The position numbers and the translations under genes are program-made. The notes beneath the pieces were generated by a model. The model was given only the letters and a program-made list of their open reading frames with translations. It was not told where the DNA came from and ran no database searches. Of a stretch of DNA of 64,000 bases, positions 16,567 to 24,612 are shown piece by piece; the first letter of the stretch is position 1; each line of letters starts with the position of its first letter. The stretch is from NCBI RefSeq assembly GCF_004000255.1, contig NZ_RCIQ01000006.1, forward strand, positions 1 through 64,000, written 5' to 3'. The DNA comes from Nioella ostreopsis (GTDB lineage Bacteria; Pseudomonadota; Alphaproteobacteria; Rhodobacterales; Rhodobacteraceae).

Positions 16567-18030
16567 ATGACCACGAAAGTCATCAAAGGCGGCACGGTCT
16601 GTACTGCGGACCGCACCTGGAAGGCCGATGTGCTGATCGAGGACGAGACCATTAAGCAGATCGGCGAGGATCTGAAGGGCGATGAATATATCGACGCGGA
16701 CGGGGCCTATGTGATCCCCGGCGGCATCGACCCGCATACGCATCTGGAGATGCCCTTCATGGGCACTACGGCGGCCGAAACGTTCGAGACCGGCACCTGG
16801 GCGGCGGCCTGTGGCGGTACCACGATGCTGGTCGATTTCTGCCTGCCCGGCGCGGACGGGTCGATCAAGAACGCGATCCATGAATGGCACCGCAAATCGG
16901 CCCCGCAGATTTGTGCCGATATCGGCTATCACATGGCCGTCACCGGCTGGAACGAAAGCGTCTTCAACGAGATGAAGGACGCGGTCGATATGGGCGTGAA
17001 CTCCTTCAAGCATTTCATGGCCTACAAGGGCGCGCTGATGATCGAGGATGACGAGATGTTCGCCTCGTTCAAGCGCTGCAAGGAACTGGGCGCGCTGCCC
17101 ATGGTCCATGCGGAAAACGGCGACCTCGTGGCCGATATGCAGGAACAGATGATCGCGCAGGGGATCACCGGGCCTGAGGGTCATGCCTATTCCCGCCCGC
17201 CCGAATTTGAAGGCGAGGCCGCGAACCGCGCCATTACCATCGCCGATGCGGCGGGTGTGCCTCTCTACATCGTGCATGTCTCCTGTGAGCAGGCGCATGA
17301 GGCGATCCGCCGGGCGCGGCAGAAGGGTATGCGCGTTTACGGCGAGCCTCTCATACAATTCCTAACACTTGATGAAACCGAGTATTTCAACAAGGACTGG
17401 GACCACGCCGCGCGCCGGGTGATGAGCCCGCCGTTCCGGTCGAAGGACCATCAGGACAGCCTCTGGGCCGGGCTTCAGGCGGGCAGCCTGCAGGTCGTGG
17501 CCACCGACCACGCCGCCTTCAACACCGAGCAGAAACGCGCCGGACGTGACGACTTCCGGATCATTCCCAACGGGTCGAACGGGCTGGAGGAACGGCTTGC
17601 CGTGCTCTGGACAGAGGGCGTCGAAACCGGCCGCCTGACTCCGAACGAGTTTGTCGCAGCCACTTCAACGAATGTCGCCAAGATCTTGAATATATACCCG
17701 AAAAAGGGCGCCATCGTCGAAGGGGCAGATGCCGATATCGTGGTCTGGGACCCCAAGATTTCGAAGACGATCAGCGCCTCGAACCACCATTCGATCCTCG
17801 ATTACAACGTCTTCGAAGGCTTCGAGGTCAAGGCGCAGGCGCGTTATACGCTGAGCCGGGGCGAGGTCATCTGGGCCTGGGGTCAGAACAGCCAGCCGCA
17901 GCCCGGTCGGGGCCGGTTCGTGCCGCGCCCGGCCTTCCCCTCGGCGCATGAGGCGCTGTCGAAATGGAAGGCGCTGACCGCGCCCAAGATGATCCAGCGC
18001 GATCCGCTGAACATCCCGGCGGGGATCTGA
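16567..18030 (+). CDS. hydA: Dihydropyrimidinase (D-hydantoinase)
   Basis: A 487-residue cyclic amidohydrolase that opens dihydrouracil to N-carbamoyl-beta-alanine. Binuclear-zinc motifs: DPHTH (residues 55-59), the carboxylated Lys in NSFKHFMAYKG, MVHAEN, YIVHVS and ATDHAAF. NGSNGLEERLAVLW and the C-terminal oligomerisation region are typical. RBS CAGGGAGA precedes the ATG. With PreTA and the ureidopropionase it completes the three-step uracil-to-beta-alanine route. Cytosolic. Confidence 0.95.
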   Translation: MTTKVIKGGTVCTADRTWKADVLIEDETIKQIGEDLKGDEYIDADGAYVIPGGIDPHTHLEMPFMGTTAAETFETGTWAAACGGTTMLVDFCLPGADGSIKNAIHEWHRKSAPQICADIGYHMAVTGWNESVFNEMKDAVDMGVNSFKHFMAYKGALMIEDDEMFASFKRCKELGALPMVHAENGDLVADMQEQMIAQGITGPEGHAYSRPPEFEGEAANRAITIADAAGVPLYIVHVSCEQAHEAIRRARQKGMRVYGEPLIQFLTLDETEYFNKDWDHAARRVMSPPFRSKDHQDSLWAGLQAGSLQVVATDHAAFNTEQKRAGRDDFRIIPNGSNGLEERLAVLWTEGVETGRLTPNEFVAATSTNVAKILNIYPKKGAIVEGADADIVVWDPKISKTISASNHHSILDYNVFEGFEVKAQARYTLSRGEVIWAWGQNSQPQPGRGRFVPRPAFPSAHEALSKWKALTAPKMIQRDPLNIPAGI

Positions 18031-18048
18031 TTATCGTTTGAAAACAAT

Positions 18049-18073
18049 CCGCTCCGGGGGTTTCCCGGAGCGG
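18049..18073 (+). terminator. Intra-operon hairpin after dihydropyrimidinase
   Basis: Perfect 10-bp arms CCGCTCCGGG and CCCGGAGCGG with a 5-base loop, 18 bases after the dihydropyrimidinase stop. There is no T-run, so it is more likely an attenuating or mRNA-stabilising hairpin between enzyme and transporter genes than a full terminator. Confidence 0.5.
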
Positions 18074-18121
18074 TTCAATAAGCCGGAACCGGGCAAAACC
18101 GGGCAGCCAAAGGGAATAGGT

Positions 18122-18907
18122 GTGAGCCAGGACACTGTGATCAAGGCCGAGGGCCTCAACCTCGTCTTCGAGACGAATGACGGCCCCGTACATGCGTTGA
18201 AGGATGTCGACCTGGAGATCGACAAGGGCGAATTCGTCAGCTTCATCGGACCCTCGGGCTGCGGCAAGACCACCTTCCTGCGCTGTATCGCGGCGCTGGA
18301 GACGCCGACGGGCGGCGGCCTGAGCGTGAACGGGATGACGCCCGATGAAGCGCGCCGGAATCGCGCCTATGGCTATGTCTTTCAGGCCGCCGGGCTGTAC
18401 CCCTGGCGCACCATCGCGGGCAATATCAAGCTGCCCCTTGAGATCATGGGATATAGCCGCGCGGATCAGGAATCCCGCGTGAAGAACGTCCTGGAACTCG
18501 TTGATCTTGAAGGGTTTGGAAAGAAATATCCCTGGCAGCTGTCGGGTGGGATGCAGCAGCGGGCCAGCATTGCGCGGGCGCTGGCCTTCGATGCCGATAT
18601 CCTGCTGATGGACGAGCCGTTCGGGGCGCTTGACGAGATCGTGCGCGACCATCTGAATGAGCAGCTTTTGCAGCTTTGGGCGCGCACGAACAAGACCATC
18701 GGCTTCGTCACCCATTCGATCCCTGAGGCCGTGTATCTCTCGACCAAGATCGTGGTGATGAGCCCGCGTCCGGGGCGGATCACCGACATTATCGACAGCC
18801 CTTTGCCCAAGGAACGCCCCCTCGATATCCGCGACACACCGGAGTTTCTGGAGATCGCCCACCGGGTGCGGGAGGGGCTGCGTGCCGGTCATGCCTATGA
18901 CGATTGA
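18122..18907 (+). CDS. ABC importer ATP-binding protein
   Basis: A 261-residue ATPase of the nitrate/taurine/thiamine-precursor importer class. Walker A GPSGCGKTT, Q-loop FQAAGLYPW, signature LSGGMQQRASIARA, Walker B ILLMDEPFGALDE, switch His in FVTHSIPEA. I chose the GTG at 18122: AAAGGGA lies just upstream and the longer frame opens with a TTG within the preceding hairpin region. It heads a transporter block with two permeases and a binding protein; context suggests import of pyrimidines, hydantoins or carbamoyl compounds. Confidence 0.9.
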   Translation: MSQDTVIKAEGLNLVFETNDGPVHALKDVDLEIDKGEFVSFIGPSGCGKTTFLRCIAALETPTGGGLSVNGMTPDEARRNRAYGYVFQAAGLYPWRTIAGNIKLPLEIMGYSRADQESRVKNVLELVDLEGFGKKYPWQLSGGMQQRASIARALAFDADILLMDEPFGALDEIVRDHLNEQLLQLWARTNKTIGFVTHSIPEAVYLSTKIVVMSPRPGRITDIIDSPLPKERPLDIRDTPEFLEIAHRVREGLRAGHAYDD

Positions 18908-18908
18908 G

Positions 18909-18973
18909 GCGCTGAAAATGGGGGGGTGCCCCCCGTACACCCCCTGTACACCCCCCGTGCACCGGGCGTGCAG
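18909..18973 (+). repeat. GTAC-rich intra-operon repeat, copy A
   Basis: A roughly 65-bp element with the core GTGCCCCCCGTACACCCCC followed by further TGTACACC and GTGCACC units. The reverse complement of 40892-40958 matches it almost base for base, including the flanking GGCGC-A4 segment. It fills most of the gap between the ATPase and permease genes and lies in the same orientation relative to transcription as copy B. Confidence 0.85.
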
Positions 18974-18996
18974 ACAAATGGCGACGGGGGCGGGTC

Positions 18997-19989
18997 ATGC
19001 GTAATGTGCTGCCGATCCTGACCGTGGTCGCGGTGCTGCTCGGGGTCTGGTATCTCGCGGTCGCGCCGATGAACTTTCGCCTCGCGCTCGATGCCGCGAC
19101 GCGGGGCGGGGCGGATGTGACTCCGGCGACGCCCGATGAGCAGGGGCAGACCGGGCTGATCCGGCTGATGCTGGACAATCCCTCGGTTATGCCCGCGGCG
19201 CTCAGCTTCGAACGCCCGCGCCTGCCGCAACCGCAGGCGGTGGTGGTGGAGATCTATGAAAACACGATCGGGCTGGCGCGCAATTGCGAATGGCAGGGGT
19301 TCGGGGGCGAGCGGGACAACTGGTCGCCGCTGTCGGATGGCTGCCTGCGCGTGATCGAGAACCGCCGGTCGCTGATCTTCCACGCCTGGCAGACGCTGGC
19401 GCCGACTCTGCTCGGCTTTGCCATTGGCACCGGGTTAGGCGTGCTGCTGGCCGTGGGGATCGTTTATAACCGGACGATGGATCTGAGCGTGATGCCCTGG
19501 GCGATTGCGTCGCAGACCATCCCCATTCTCGCGATTGCACCGATGGTGATCGTGGTACTGAACGCGGTCGGCATCCAGGGGCTGCTGCCGAAATCGCTGA
19601 TCTCCAGCTATCTCAGCTTTTTCCCGGTCGTGGTCGGCATGGTGAAGGGGTTGCGCAGTCCGGGGGCGATGGACCTCGACCTGTTGCGCACCTATTCGGC
19701 CAGCGGCGCGCAGGAATTCTGGAAACTGCGTCTGCCGAGCTCTCTGCCGTATCTCTTTGCCTCGCTGAAGATCGGCATCGCCGCGGCTTTGGTCGGCACC
19801 ATCGTGGCGGAATTGCCGACGGGCGCACGGTTCGGGCTTGGATCGCGGCTGCTGACCGGCAGCTATTACGGGCAGACCGTACAGATCTGGGCGGCGCTGT
19901 TCATGGCGGCGATCTGCGCGGCGTTGCTGGTCTGGTTGATCGGGGCGGTTGAGAAACGGACGCTGACTCGGTTGGGATTGGTGCGATGA
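18997..19989 (+). CDS. ABC importer permease 1
   Basis: A 330-residue BPD_transp_1-type permease. One helix at residues about 4-24 is followed by an extended periplasmic segment (residues about 30-125) and then five or six helices. The cytoplasmic EAA loop is RTYSASGAQEFWKLRLPSSLPYLF without the textbook EAA but with the conserved G and LP. The long N-terminal periplasmic part is larger than usual for the class. Its stop overlaps the next start (ATGA). Confidence 0.88.
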   Translation: MRNVLPILTVVAVLLGVWYLAVAPMNFRLALDAATRGGADVTPATPDEQGQTGLIRLMLDNPSVMPAALSFERPRLPQPQAVVVEIYENTIGLARNCEWQGFGGERDNWSPLSDGCLRVIENRRSLIFHAWQTLAPTLLGFAIGTGLGVLLAVGIVYNRTMDLSVMPWAIASQTIPILAIAPMVIVVLNAVGIQGLLPKSLISSYLSFFPVVVGMVKGLRSPGAMDLDLLRTYSASGAQEFWKLRLPSSLPYLFASLKIGIAAALVGTIVAELPTGARFGLGSRLLTGSYYGQTVQIWAALFMAAICAALLVWLIGAVEKRTLTRLGLVR

Positions 19990-20942
19990 GCGGGACACAG
20001 GCGGGGAAATTCCTTGGAAGGAATTTGCAAAGCTCTTCGAAGAGCTTTCTTGCGCCCGTGGCGGGTGCTGTGGCCCTTGCCGGGGCGGGGGCGCTGCTGG
20101 ATTGGCGGTTGGGCCTGGTGCTGGCGGTGTGGCTGGCGGCCTGGGGGCTGAACATCGTGCTGACCGAAAGCGGCAGCCCGGGACGACGCTTCGTCGTGCC
20201 CACCCTTTTCGGCATCACGCTGCTGGTGCTGTGGCAGATGTCCGTGCGGCTCTTCGATATCAGTCAGGTCATCCTGCCGGCGCCCACGGATATCTGGGAG
20301 GCGATCACCACGTCGGGCCCGGTGCTTTGGGCCGATTTCGTGCAGACCGTCGTGAAGGGCGCGCTCTCAGGCTATGTGATGGGGGCGGTGCTGGCCATTG
20401 CCACGGCCATTGCGGTGGACCGGTCGCAATTTCTGCAACGGGGCCTGTTGCCGGTGGGCAATTTCATCGCGGCGCTGCCGATTGTGGGCACTGCGCCCAT
20501 TCTGGTCATGTGGTTCGGCTTCGGCTGGCAGTCCAAGGCCGCTGTCGTCGTGGTCATGGTGTTCTTCCCCATTCTCGTGAACACGGTGGCGGGGTTGAAG
20601 GAAACCGATGCCATGCAGCGCGACCTGATGCGGACCTATGCGGCGAGTTACTGGCAGAGCTTTGCCAAGCTGCGCCTGCCCGCCGCGCTGCCCTTCATCT
20701 TCAACGGGCTTAAAGTTTCGACAACGCTGGCGCTGATTGGTGCTATCGTGGCGGAATTCTTCGGCTCGCCCATTGTCGGCATGGGGTTTCGCATCAAGAC
20801 CTCGTTCGGCACGCTGGAACTGGCTATGGTCTGGGCGGAGATCGCGGTTGCCGCGGTGGCGGGCTCGGGGCTTTATGGATTGGTGACGCTGGCTGAGAAA
20901 CGGCTCACCTTCTGGCACCCGTCGCAAAGGGCGGGGCGATAA
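19986..20942 (+). CDS. ABC importer permease 2 (N-terminus encoded by palindromes)
   Basis: A 318-residue permease with the EAA-type loop RTYAASYWQSFAKLRLPAALPFIF and about seven hydrophobic segments. Residues about 8-21 (KFLGRNLQSSSKSF) are encoded by two palindromes at 20007-20048 related to the array after preA, so the element appears to have entered in frame and lengthened the N-terminus. The start overlaps the permease 1 stop. It probably forms a heterodimer with permease 1. Confidence 0.88.
   Translation: MSGTQAGKFLGRNLQSSSKSFLAPVAGAVALAGAGALLDWRLGLVLAVWLAAWGLNIVLTESGSPGRRFVVPTLFGITLLVLWQMSVRLFDISQVILPAPTDIWEAITTSGPVLWADFVQTVVKGALSGYVMGAVLAIATAIAVDRSQFLQRGLLPVGNFIAALPIVGTAPILVMWFGFGWQSKAAVVVVMVFFPILVNTVAGLKETDAMQRDLMRTYAASYWQSFAKLRLPAALPFIFNGLKVSTTLALIGAIVAEFFGSPIVGMGFRIKTSFGTLELAMVWAEIAVAAVAGSGLYGLVTLAEKRLTFWHPSQRAGR
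20007..20048. repeat. Two palindromes inside the permease 2 coding sequence
   Basis: 20007-20026 is an inverted repeat with 9-bp arms (AAATTCCTT / AAGGAATTT) around GG. 20029-20048 is a perfect 20-bp palindrome centred on TTCGAA with arms AAAGCTC. The second has the same design as the four palindromes at 12794-12887. Both are read in frame as coding sequence. Confidence 0.85.
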
Positions 20943-20977
20943 ATGACAACAAAGATCCAACACTCGGAGGTAAGACA

Positions 20978-21961
20978 ATGAAGAAACTGATGACATCGGC
21001 GCTGGCCCTTGGCCTTGCGACCGGCGCGGCTGCGGCCGACGAGGTGACGCTGCAGTTGCAGTGGGTCACGCAGGCGCAGTTCGCGGGCTATTATGTGGCG
21101 CTGGAGAACGGCTATTACGAGGAAGAAGGGCTCGACGTGACGATCCAGCCCGGCGGCCCCGATATCGCGCCCCCGCAGGTGCTGGCCGGTGGCGGTGCCG
21201 ACGTGATGCTGAACTGGATGCCCTCGGCGCTGGCGGCCCGTGAACGCGGCCTGCCGGTGGTCAACATCGCGCAGCCCTTCGCGCGGTCTGGCCTGATGCT
21301 GACCTGTTGGGCGGATTCGGGCATCACCGAGCCCGCGGACCTTGCCGGTCACACCATCGGCGTCTGGTTCTTCGGCAATGAATACCCGTTCCTGAGCTGG
21401 ATGTCGCAGCTCGGCATTCCGACCGACGGGTCCGAGGGAGGCGTGACCGTCCTGCAGCAGGGCTTCAATGTCGATCCGCTGTTGCAGCGGCAGGCGGACT
21501 GCATCTCGACCATGACCTATAACGAATACGGTCAGGTGCTGGATGCGGGCGTCAGCCCCGATGACCTGATCACCTTCCAGTATGAGGATCAGGGCGTTGC
21601 GACGCTGGAAGATGGCATGTGGGTGCTGGAAGAGAACCTGGAAGACCCGGAATTCGTCGACCGTATGGCGCGGTTCGTGCGCGCCTCGATGCGCGGTTGG
21701 GACTGGGCCGAGGAGAACCCGGAAGACGCGGCAATGATCGTGCTGGATTATGACGAGACCGGCGCCCAGACCGAGTCGCATCAGGTGCGGATGATGAGCG
21801 AGATCGCCCTGCTGACCGCTGGGTCCGACGGGCGTCTGGACGAGGCCGCCTATCAGCGCACCGTGGATACGCTGCTGGCCGGTGGCTCTGACCCCGTGAT
21901 CACGGCGGAGCCCGAGGGTGCCTTTACCCATGTCGTTACCGATATGGCGCTTGGCCAGTAA
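20978..21961 (+). CDS. ABC importer substrate-binding protein (NMT1/THI5-like)
   Basis: A 327-residue periplasmic binding protein: signal peptide MKKLMTSALALGLATGAAAA, then the NMT1/THI5 fold (LQLQWVTQAQFAGYYVALENGYY, GGADVMLNWMPSALAARERGLPVVNIAQ). Related proteins bind thiamine pyrimidine precursors, riboflavin or other small heterocycles. With the enzyme set upstream, a pyrimidine or dihydropyrimidine ligand is the natural inference, not proven. RBS GGAGG is 10 bases before the ATG. A terminator follows, ending the operon. Confidence 0.9.
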   Translation: MKKLMTSALALGLATGAAAADEVTLQLQWVTQAQFAGYYVALENGYYEEEGLDVTIQPGGPDIAPPQVLAGGGADVMLNWMPSALAARERGLPVVNIAQPFARSGLMLTCWADSGITEPADLAGHTIGVWFFGNEYPFLSWMSQLGIPTDGSEGGVTVLQQGFNVDPLLQRQADCISTMTYNEYGQVLDAGVSPDDLITFQYEDQGVATLEDGMWVLEENLEDPEFVDRMARFVRASMRGWDWAEENPEDAAMIVLDYDETGAQTESHQVRMMSEIALLTAGSDGRLDEAAYQRTVDTLLAGGSDPVITAEPEGAFTHVVTDMALGQ

Positions 21962-21983
21962 CATCGCCCCTCAACGAAAATGT

Positions 21984-22016
21984 GGCGCGGTCCTCTGACG
22001 AGGGCCGCGCCGCTTT
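21984..22016 (+). terminator. Terminator of the pyrimidine/transport operon
   Basis: Arms GGCGCGGTCCTC and GAGGGCCGCGCC (12 bp with one G-T wobble) around a 4-base loop, followed by GCTTTATT. It sits 22 bases after the binding-protein stop. Confidence 0.75.
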
Positions 22017-22136
22017 ATTCTGGTGCCCGTGGCGACGCGATGCGTCAGGCCCGGCGGGGCATTGGGTTGAAAGGGATCGGAATTGGGCGTTTCGCCAGAA
22101 CCATGCTAGGCTGCCCTTCTTTGGGAGGACGAAACG

Positions 22137-22445
22137 ATGGCAATGACGGTTCAGGTGATCTACCCCACCGGTGAGGGCAAGACATTCGACTATGACTATT
22201 ACGTCGAGACGCATTTGCCGATGGTGGGCAAGGTGATGGGGCCGCATGGGCTGGCCGATGCCATGGTGAGCAAGGGGCTGGCGGGCGGGCCGGATGCGCC
22301 TCCGGGATATTTTGCCGTGGCGACGCTGATGTTTCCCGATGAGGCGACCATGAAGGCCGGGCTTGGCGCGGCGGGGCCCTTGCTGGAGGACATTCCCAAC
22401 TTTACAAATGTACAGCCTGACATGCTGATTGGCACGACGCTGTAA
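22137..22445 (+). CDS. EthD-family small protein
   Basis: A 102-residue ferredoxin-fold protein of the EthD type: VQVIYPTGEGKTFDYDYYVETHLPMVGKVM is the typical opening (the THLP motif), and NFTNVQPDMLIGT closes it. EthD-like proteins are small dimeric barrels linked to oxidative degradation of organic compounds; the substrate cannot be told here. A strong RBS (GGGAGGA) precedes the ATG. It appears monocistronic. Confidence 0.85.
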   Translation: MAMTVQVIYPTGEGKTFDYDYYVETHLPMVGKVMGPHGLADAMVSKGLAGGPDAPPGYFAVATLMFPDEATMKAGLGAAGPLLEDIPNFTNVQPDMLIGTTL

Positions 22446-22520
22446 AGCCGCCATCAAGGCTTTGCCAATAAACGGGTTTTCTGTTAATCCATCGGTGTGA
22501 AACCCGAGGGATGAGGTCTG

Positions 22521-23852
22521 ATGCGCGAGCGGCAAAATCCGGTGCGGCGGCAATCGCTGACCGGCACACGCATTCGCGAGAGGCGTCTTGCGCTGGCGAT
22601 GCGGCAGAGCGATCTGGCGCAGGCGGTGGATATTTCGGCGAGCTATCTCAACCTCATCGAACACAACAAGCGCAAGATTGGTGGCAAGCTGGTTCTGGAC
22701 CTCGCGCGGGCGCTGAAGGTGGAGCCCTCTCGCCTGACCGAAGGCATGGATGCTACCCTGTCGGACATGTTGCAGGCCGCCGCGCGGGATACGGCGCGCA
22801 GTTTCGGCCCGCCGGCCGAGACCGACCGGATCGACGAGCTGGCGGGGCGGTTTCCGGGCTGGACCGGGCTGATCGGGGAACAACAGAAACGCATCGCGGC
22901 GCTGGAGGCGGCGGTCGAAGGCCTGCAGGACCGGCTGAGCCATGACCCGGTGCTGGCGGAATCCATGCATGAGGTTCTGTCGACGGTAGCCGCCATTCGC
23001 TCGACCTCGGATATTCTGGTGCGCGAGCCTGATCTGGACGCACAGTGGCGCGGGCGGTTCCATCGCAACCTGCATGAGGAGGCGGAGCGGCTGTCGGCCT
23101 CAGCCACGGCATTGCTGGCGCATTTCGAGGGGCAGGGGGCGCGGGCGGAGACGCTGACGACCCCGCAGGAACAGGTGGAAGCGGTGTTCGAACTGGCGGG
23201 CCACCATTTCCCCGAGATCGAGGCGGGCGGGGTGGCGGCGATTCCCGAAGTTCTGGGTCGCATGAGGGCGCTGGCCGATGACGATGCCCGCGACCTCGCC
23301 GCCCGCCACCTGGCGCGCTATGCGGCGGATGCCGCGCGCCTGCCCCTGTCCGAGGTGCTGGCCGCGGCGGCGGAGGTGGATTTCGATCCGCAGACCCTGT
23401 TGCCGCTGGCAGGCGGCGACGCGGCGCTGCTGCTACGGCGGCTGGCAGCCTTGCCGCAAGGGGGCGCCGAGGCGGTGCCTGCCTTCGGGCTGGCCACCTG
23501 CGACGCCTCGGGGGCATTGCTTTTCCGCCGACGCATCAACGCCTTCTCGATCCCGCGCTATGGGTCGGGATGCCCGCTCTGGCCGCTTTACCGGGCGCTC
23601 GGGCGGCCCATGGTGCCCGACAGCGCGGTGCTGGACCTGCCCGATGGCAGCCGCTTTCGCGCTTGGGCTGTGTGCCAGCCCATTGGCCCTGCGGGCTTCG
23701 GGTCGGAGCCGGTGATGGAGGCCACGATGTTGCTGCGCGCGCTGCCCGACGATGCGCCCGCCAGCCCCGGTGCGGTGCCGGTCGGGCCGGGCTGTGCGCT
23801 GTGCCCGAGAGAGGCCTGCGCCGCGCGCCGGTCCGGGGGGCGTTTTGGATAG
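22521..23852 (+). CDS. XRE-family regulator with DUF2083-type C-terminus
   Basis: A 443-residue regulator. An N-terminal Cro/XRE helix-turn-helix (residues about 14-70, MRQSDLAQAVDISASYLNLIEHNKRKIGGKL) is followed by a helical region and a C-terminal domain ending in the cysteine-rich GPGCALCPREACAARR, as in short-chain acyl-CoA-responsive regulators (RamB/ScfR-like, DUF2083). The M78/IrrE HEXXH motif common in relatives is absent. RBS GAGG overlaps the leader. It lies just upstream of a two-component system whose kinase contains a carboxylate-type symporter domain, which fits a role in short-chain fatty-acid metabolism. Confidence 0.83.
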   Translation: MRERQNPVRRQSLTGTRIRERRLALAMRQSDLAQAVDISASYLNLIEHNKRKIGGKLVLDLARALKVEPSRLTEGMDATLSDMLQAAARDTARSFGPPAETDRIDELAGRFPGWTGLIGEQQKRIAALEAAVEGLQDRLSHDPVLAESMHEVLSTVAAIRSTSDILVREPDLDAQWRGRFHRNLHEEAERLSASATALLAHFEGQGARAETLTTPQEQVEAVFELAGHHFPEIEAGGVAAIPEVLGRMRALADDDARDLAARHLARYAADAARLPLSEVLAAAAEVDFDPQTLLPLAGGDAALLLRRLAALPQGGAEAVPAFGLATCDASGALLFRRRINAFSIPRYGSGCPLWPLYRALGRPMVPDSAVLDLPDGSRFRAWAVCQPIGPAGFGSEPVMEATMLLRALPDDAPASPGAVPVGPGCALCPREACAARRSGGRFG

Positions 23853-23880
23853 GGCCACATTCGGAAGGTCCAACAAGTGT

Positions 23881-23909
23881 TTGACAATGGCCGGGGCATC
23901 GGCAAGCTA
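23881..23909 (+). promoter_or_regulatory. Possible sigma70-type promoter of the response-regulator operon
   Basis: A perfect -35 TTGACA at 23881-23886 and a weak -10 AAGCTA at 23904-23909, 17-base spacer, 36 bases upstream of the TTG start. Confidence 0.4.
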
Positions 23910-23944
23910 GGTTTCCAATCCAAACGGGGCAGGGAGGGTCCAGC

Positions 23945-24331
23945 TTGGGGCGCCGCGTTCTTCTCGTCGAGGACGAGATCAACATATTCGAGGCGATCAG
24001 CTTCCTTCTGTCCCGTGACGGGTGGGAGGTCTCGGGCCATGGCAATGGCGCGACGGCGCTGGACGAGATTGCACGGCTCGATCCCGATGTGCTGGTGCTG
24101 GATGTGATGCTGCCGGGGCGGTCCGGTCTGGATATTCTGCGCGATCTGCGCAAGCAGCCCGAAACCTCTGATTTGCCGGTTCTGATGCTGACCGCAAAGG
24201 GCCAGTCCAAGGACCGGGATCTTGCCCTGGCGCTTGGGGCCAATGCCTACCTGACCAAGCCCTTTTCCAATTCCGAGATGGTGGAGACCCTGAACAGGGT
24301 GGCGACGGGCGGGCAAAAGGCCGGGACATGA
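23945..24331 (+). CDS. Single-domain response regulator
   Basis: A 128-residue CheY-like receiver with no output domain. Acidic pocket VEDE, phospho-acceptor Asp in VLVLDVMLPG, Thr in LMLTAKG and Lys in YLTKPFSN. The start is TTG at 23945, supported by AGGGAGGG 6-8 bases upstream. It overlaps the next gene (ATGA), which in turn overlaps the sensor kinase, so the three are co-expressed. Without an output domain it may act by protein-protein contact or as a phosphate sink. Confidence 0.92.
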   Translation: MGRRVLLVEDEINIFEAISFLLSRDGWEVSGHGNGATALDEIARLDPDVLVLDVMLPGRSGLDILRDLRKQPETSDLPVLMLTAKGQSKDRDLALALGANAYLTKPFSNSEMVETLNRVATGGQKAGT

Positions 24332-24612
24332 GCCGCCGCCTGTTTCTCGAACGCCGCACCTACCGGCGCAACCGCCTGCAGGATGCGGCGCGGCTGGCCC
24401 CGGTTCTGGGGGCATTCCTGTTCTTCGGGCCGGTCTTCATCCTGACATCCGATACCGGGGTTGGGGGCAGCACCTCTGGCTGGCTGGTCTATTTCCTGGG
24501 CGTCTGGTTCGGGCTGGTGATCCTGTCGGCGGCCCTGTCCTATGCCATTGGCCGGGTCTTTCCGGGAGAAGACGGCGCCTGGCCCCCCGCTGACGGGTCG
24601 GAGGGCGGCTGA
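24328..24612 (+). CDS. Small two-helix membrane protein
   Basis: A 94-residue protein with an Arg-rich N-terminus (SRRLFLERRTYRRNR) and two predicted membrane helices (residues about 24-40 and 50-73). It is overlap-coupled with the response regulator before it (ATGA) and the kinase after it (TGATG). It may be an accessory subunit of the kinase's transporter domain, by analogy with small subunits of Na+/solute symporters, but the sequence does not clearly match such a family. Confidence 0.7.
   Translation: MSRRLFLERRTYRRNRLQDAARLAPVLGAFLFFGPVFILTSDTGVGGSTSGWLVYFLGVWFGLVILSAALSYAIGRVFPGEDGAWPPADGSEGG

Noticed and set aside
22521-23852. ImmA/IrrE-type metalloprotease domain in the XRE regulator
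   Set aside because: There is no HEXXH motif in the middle region; HEEAERL lacks the second His.
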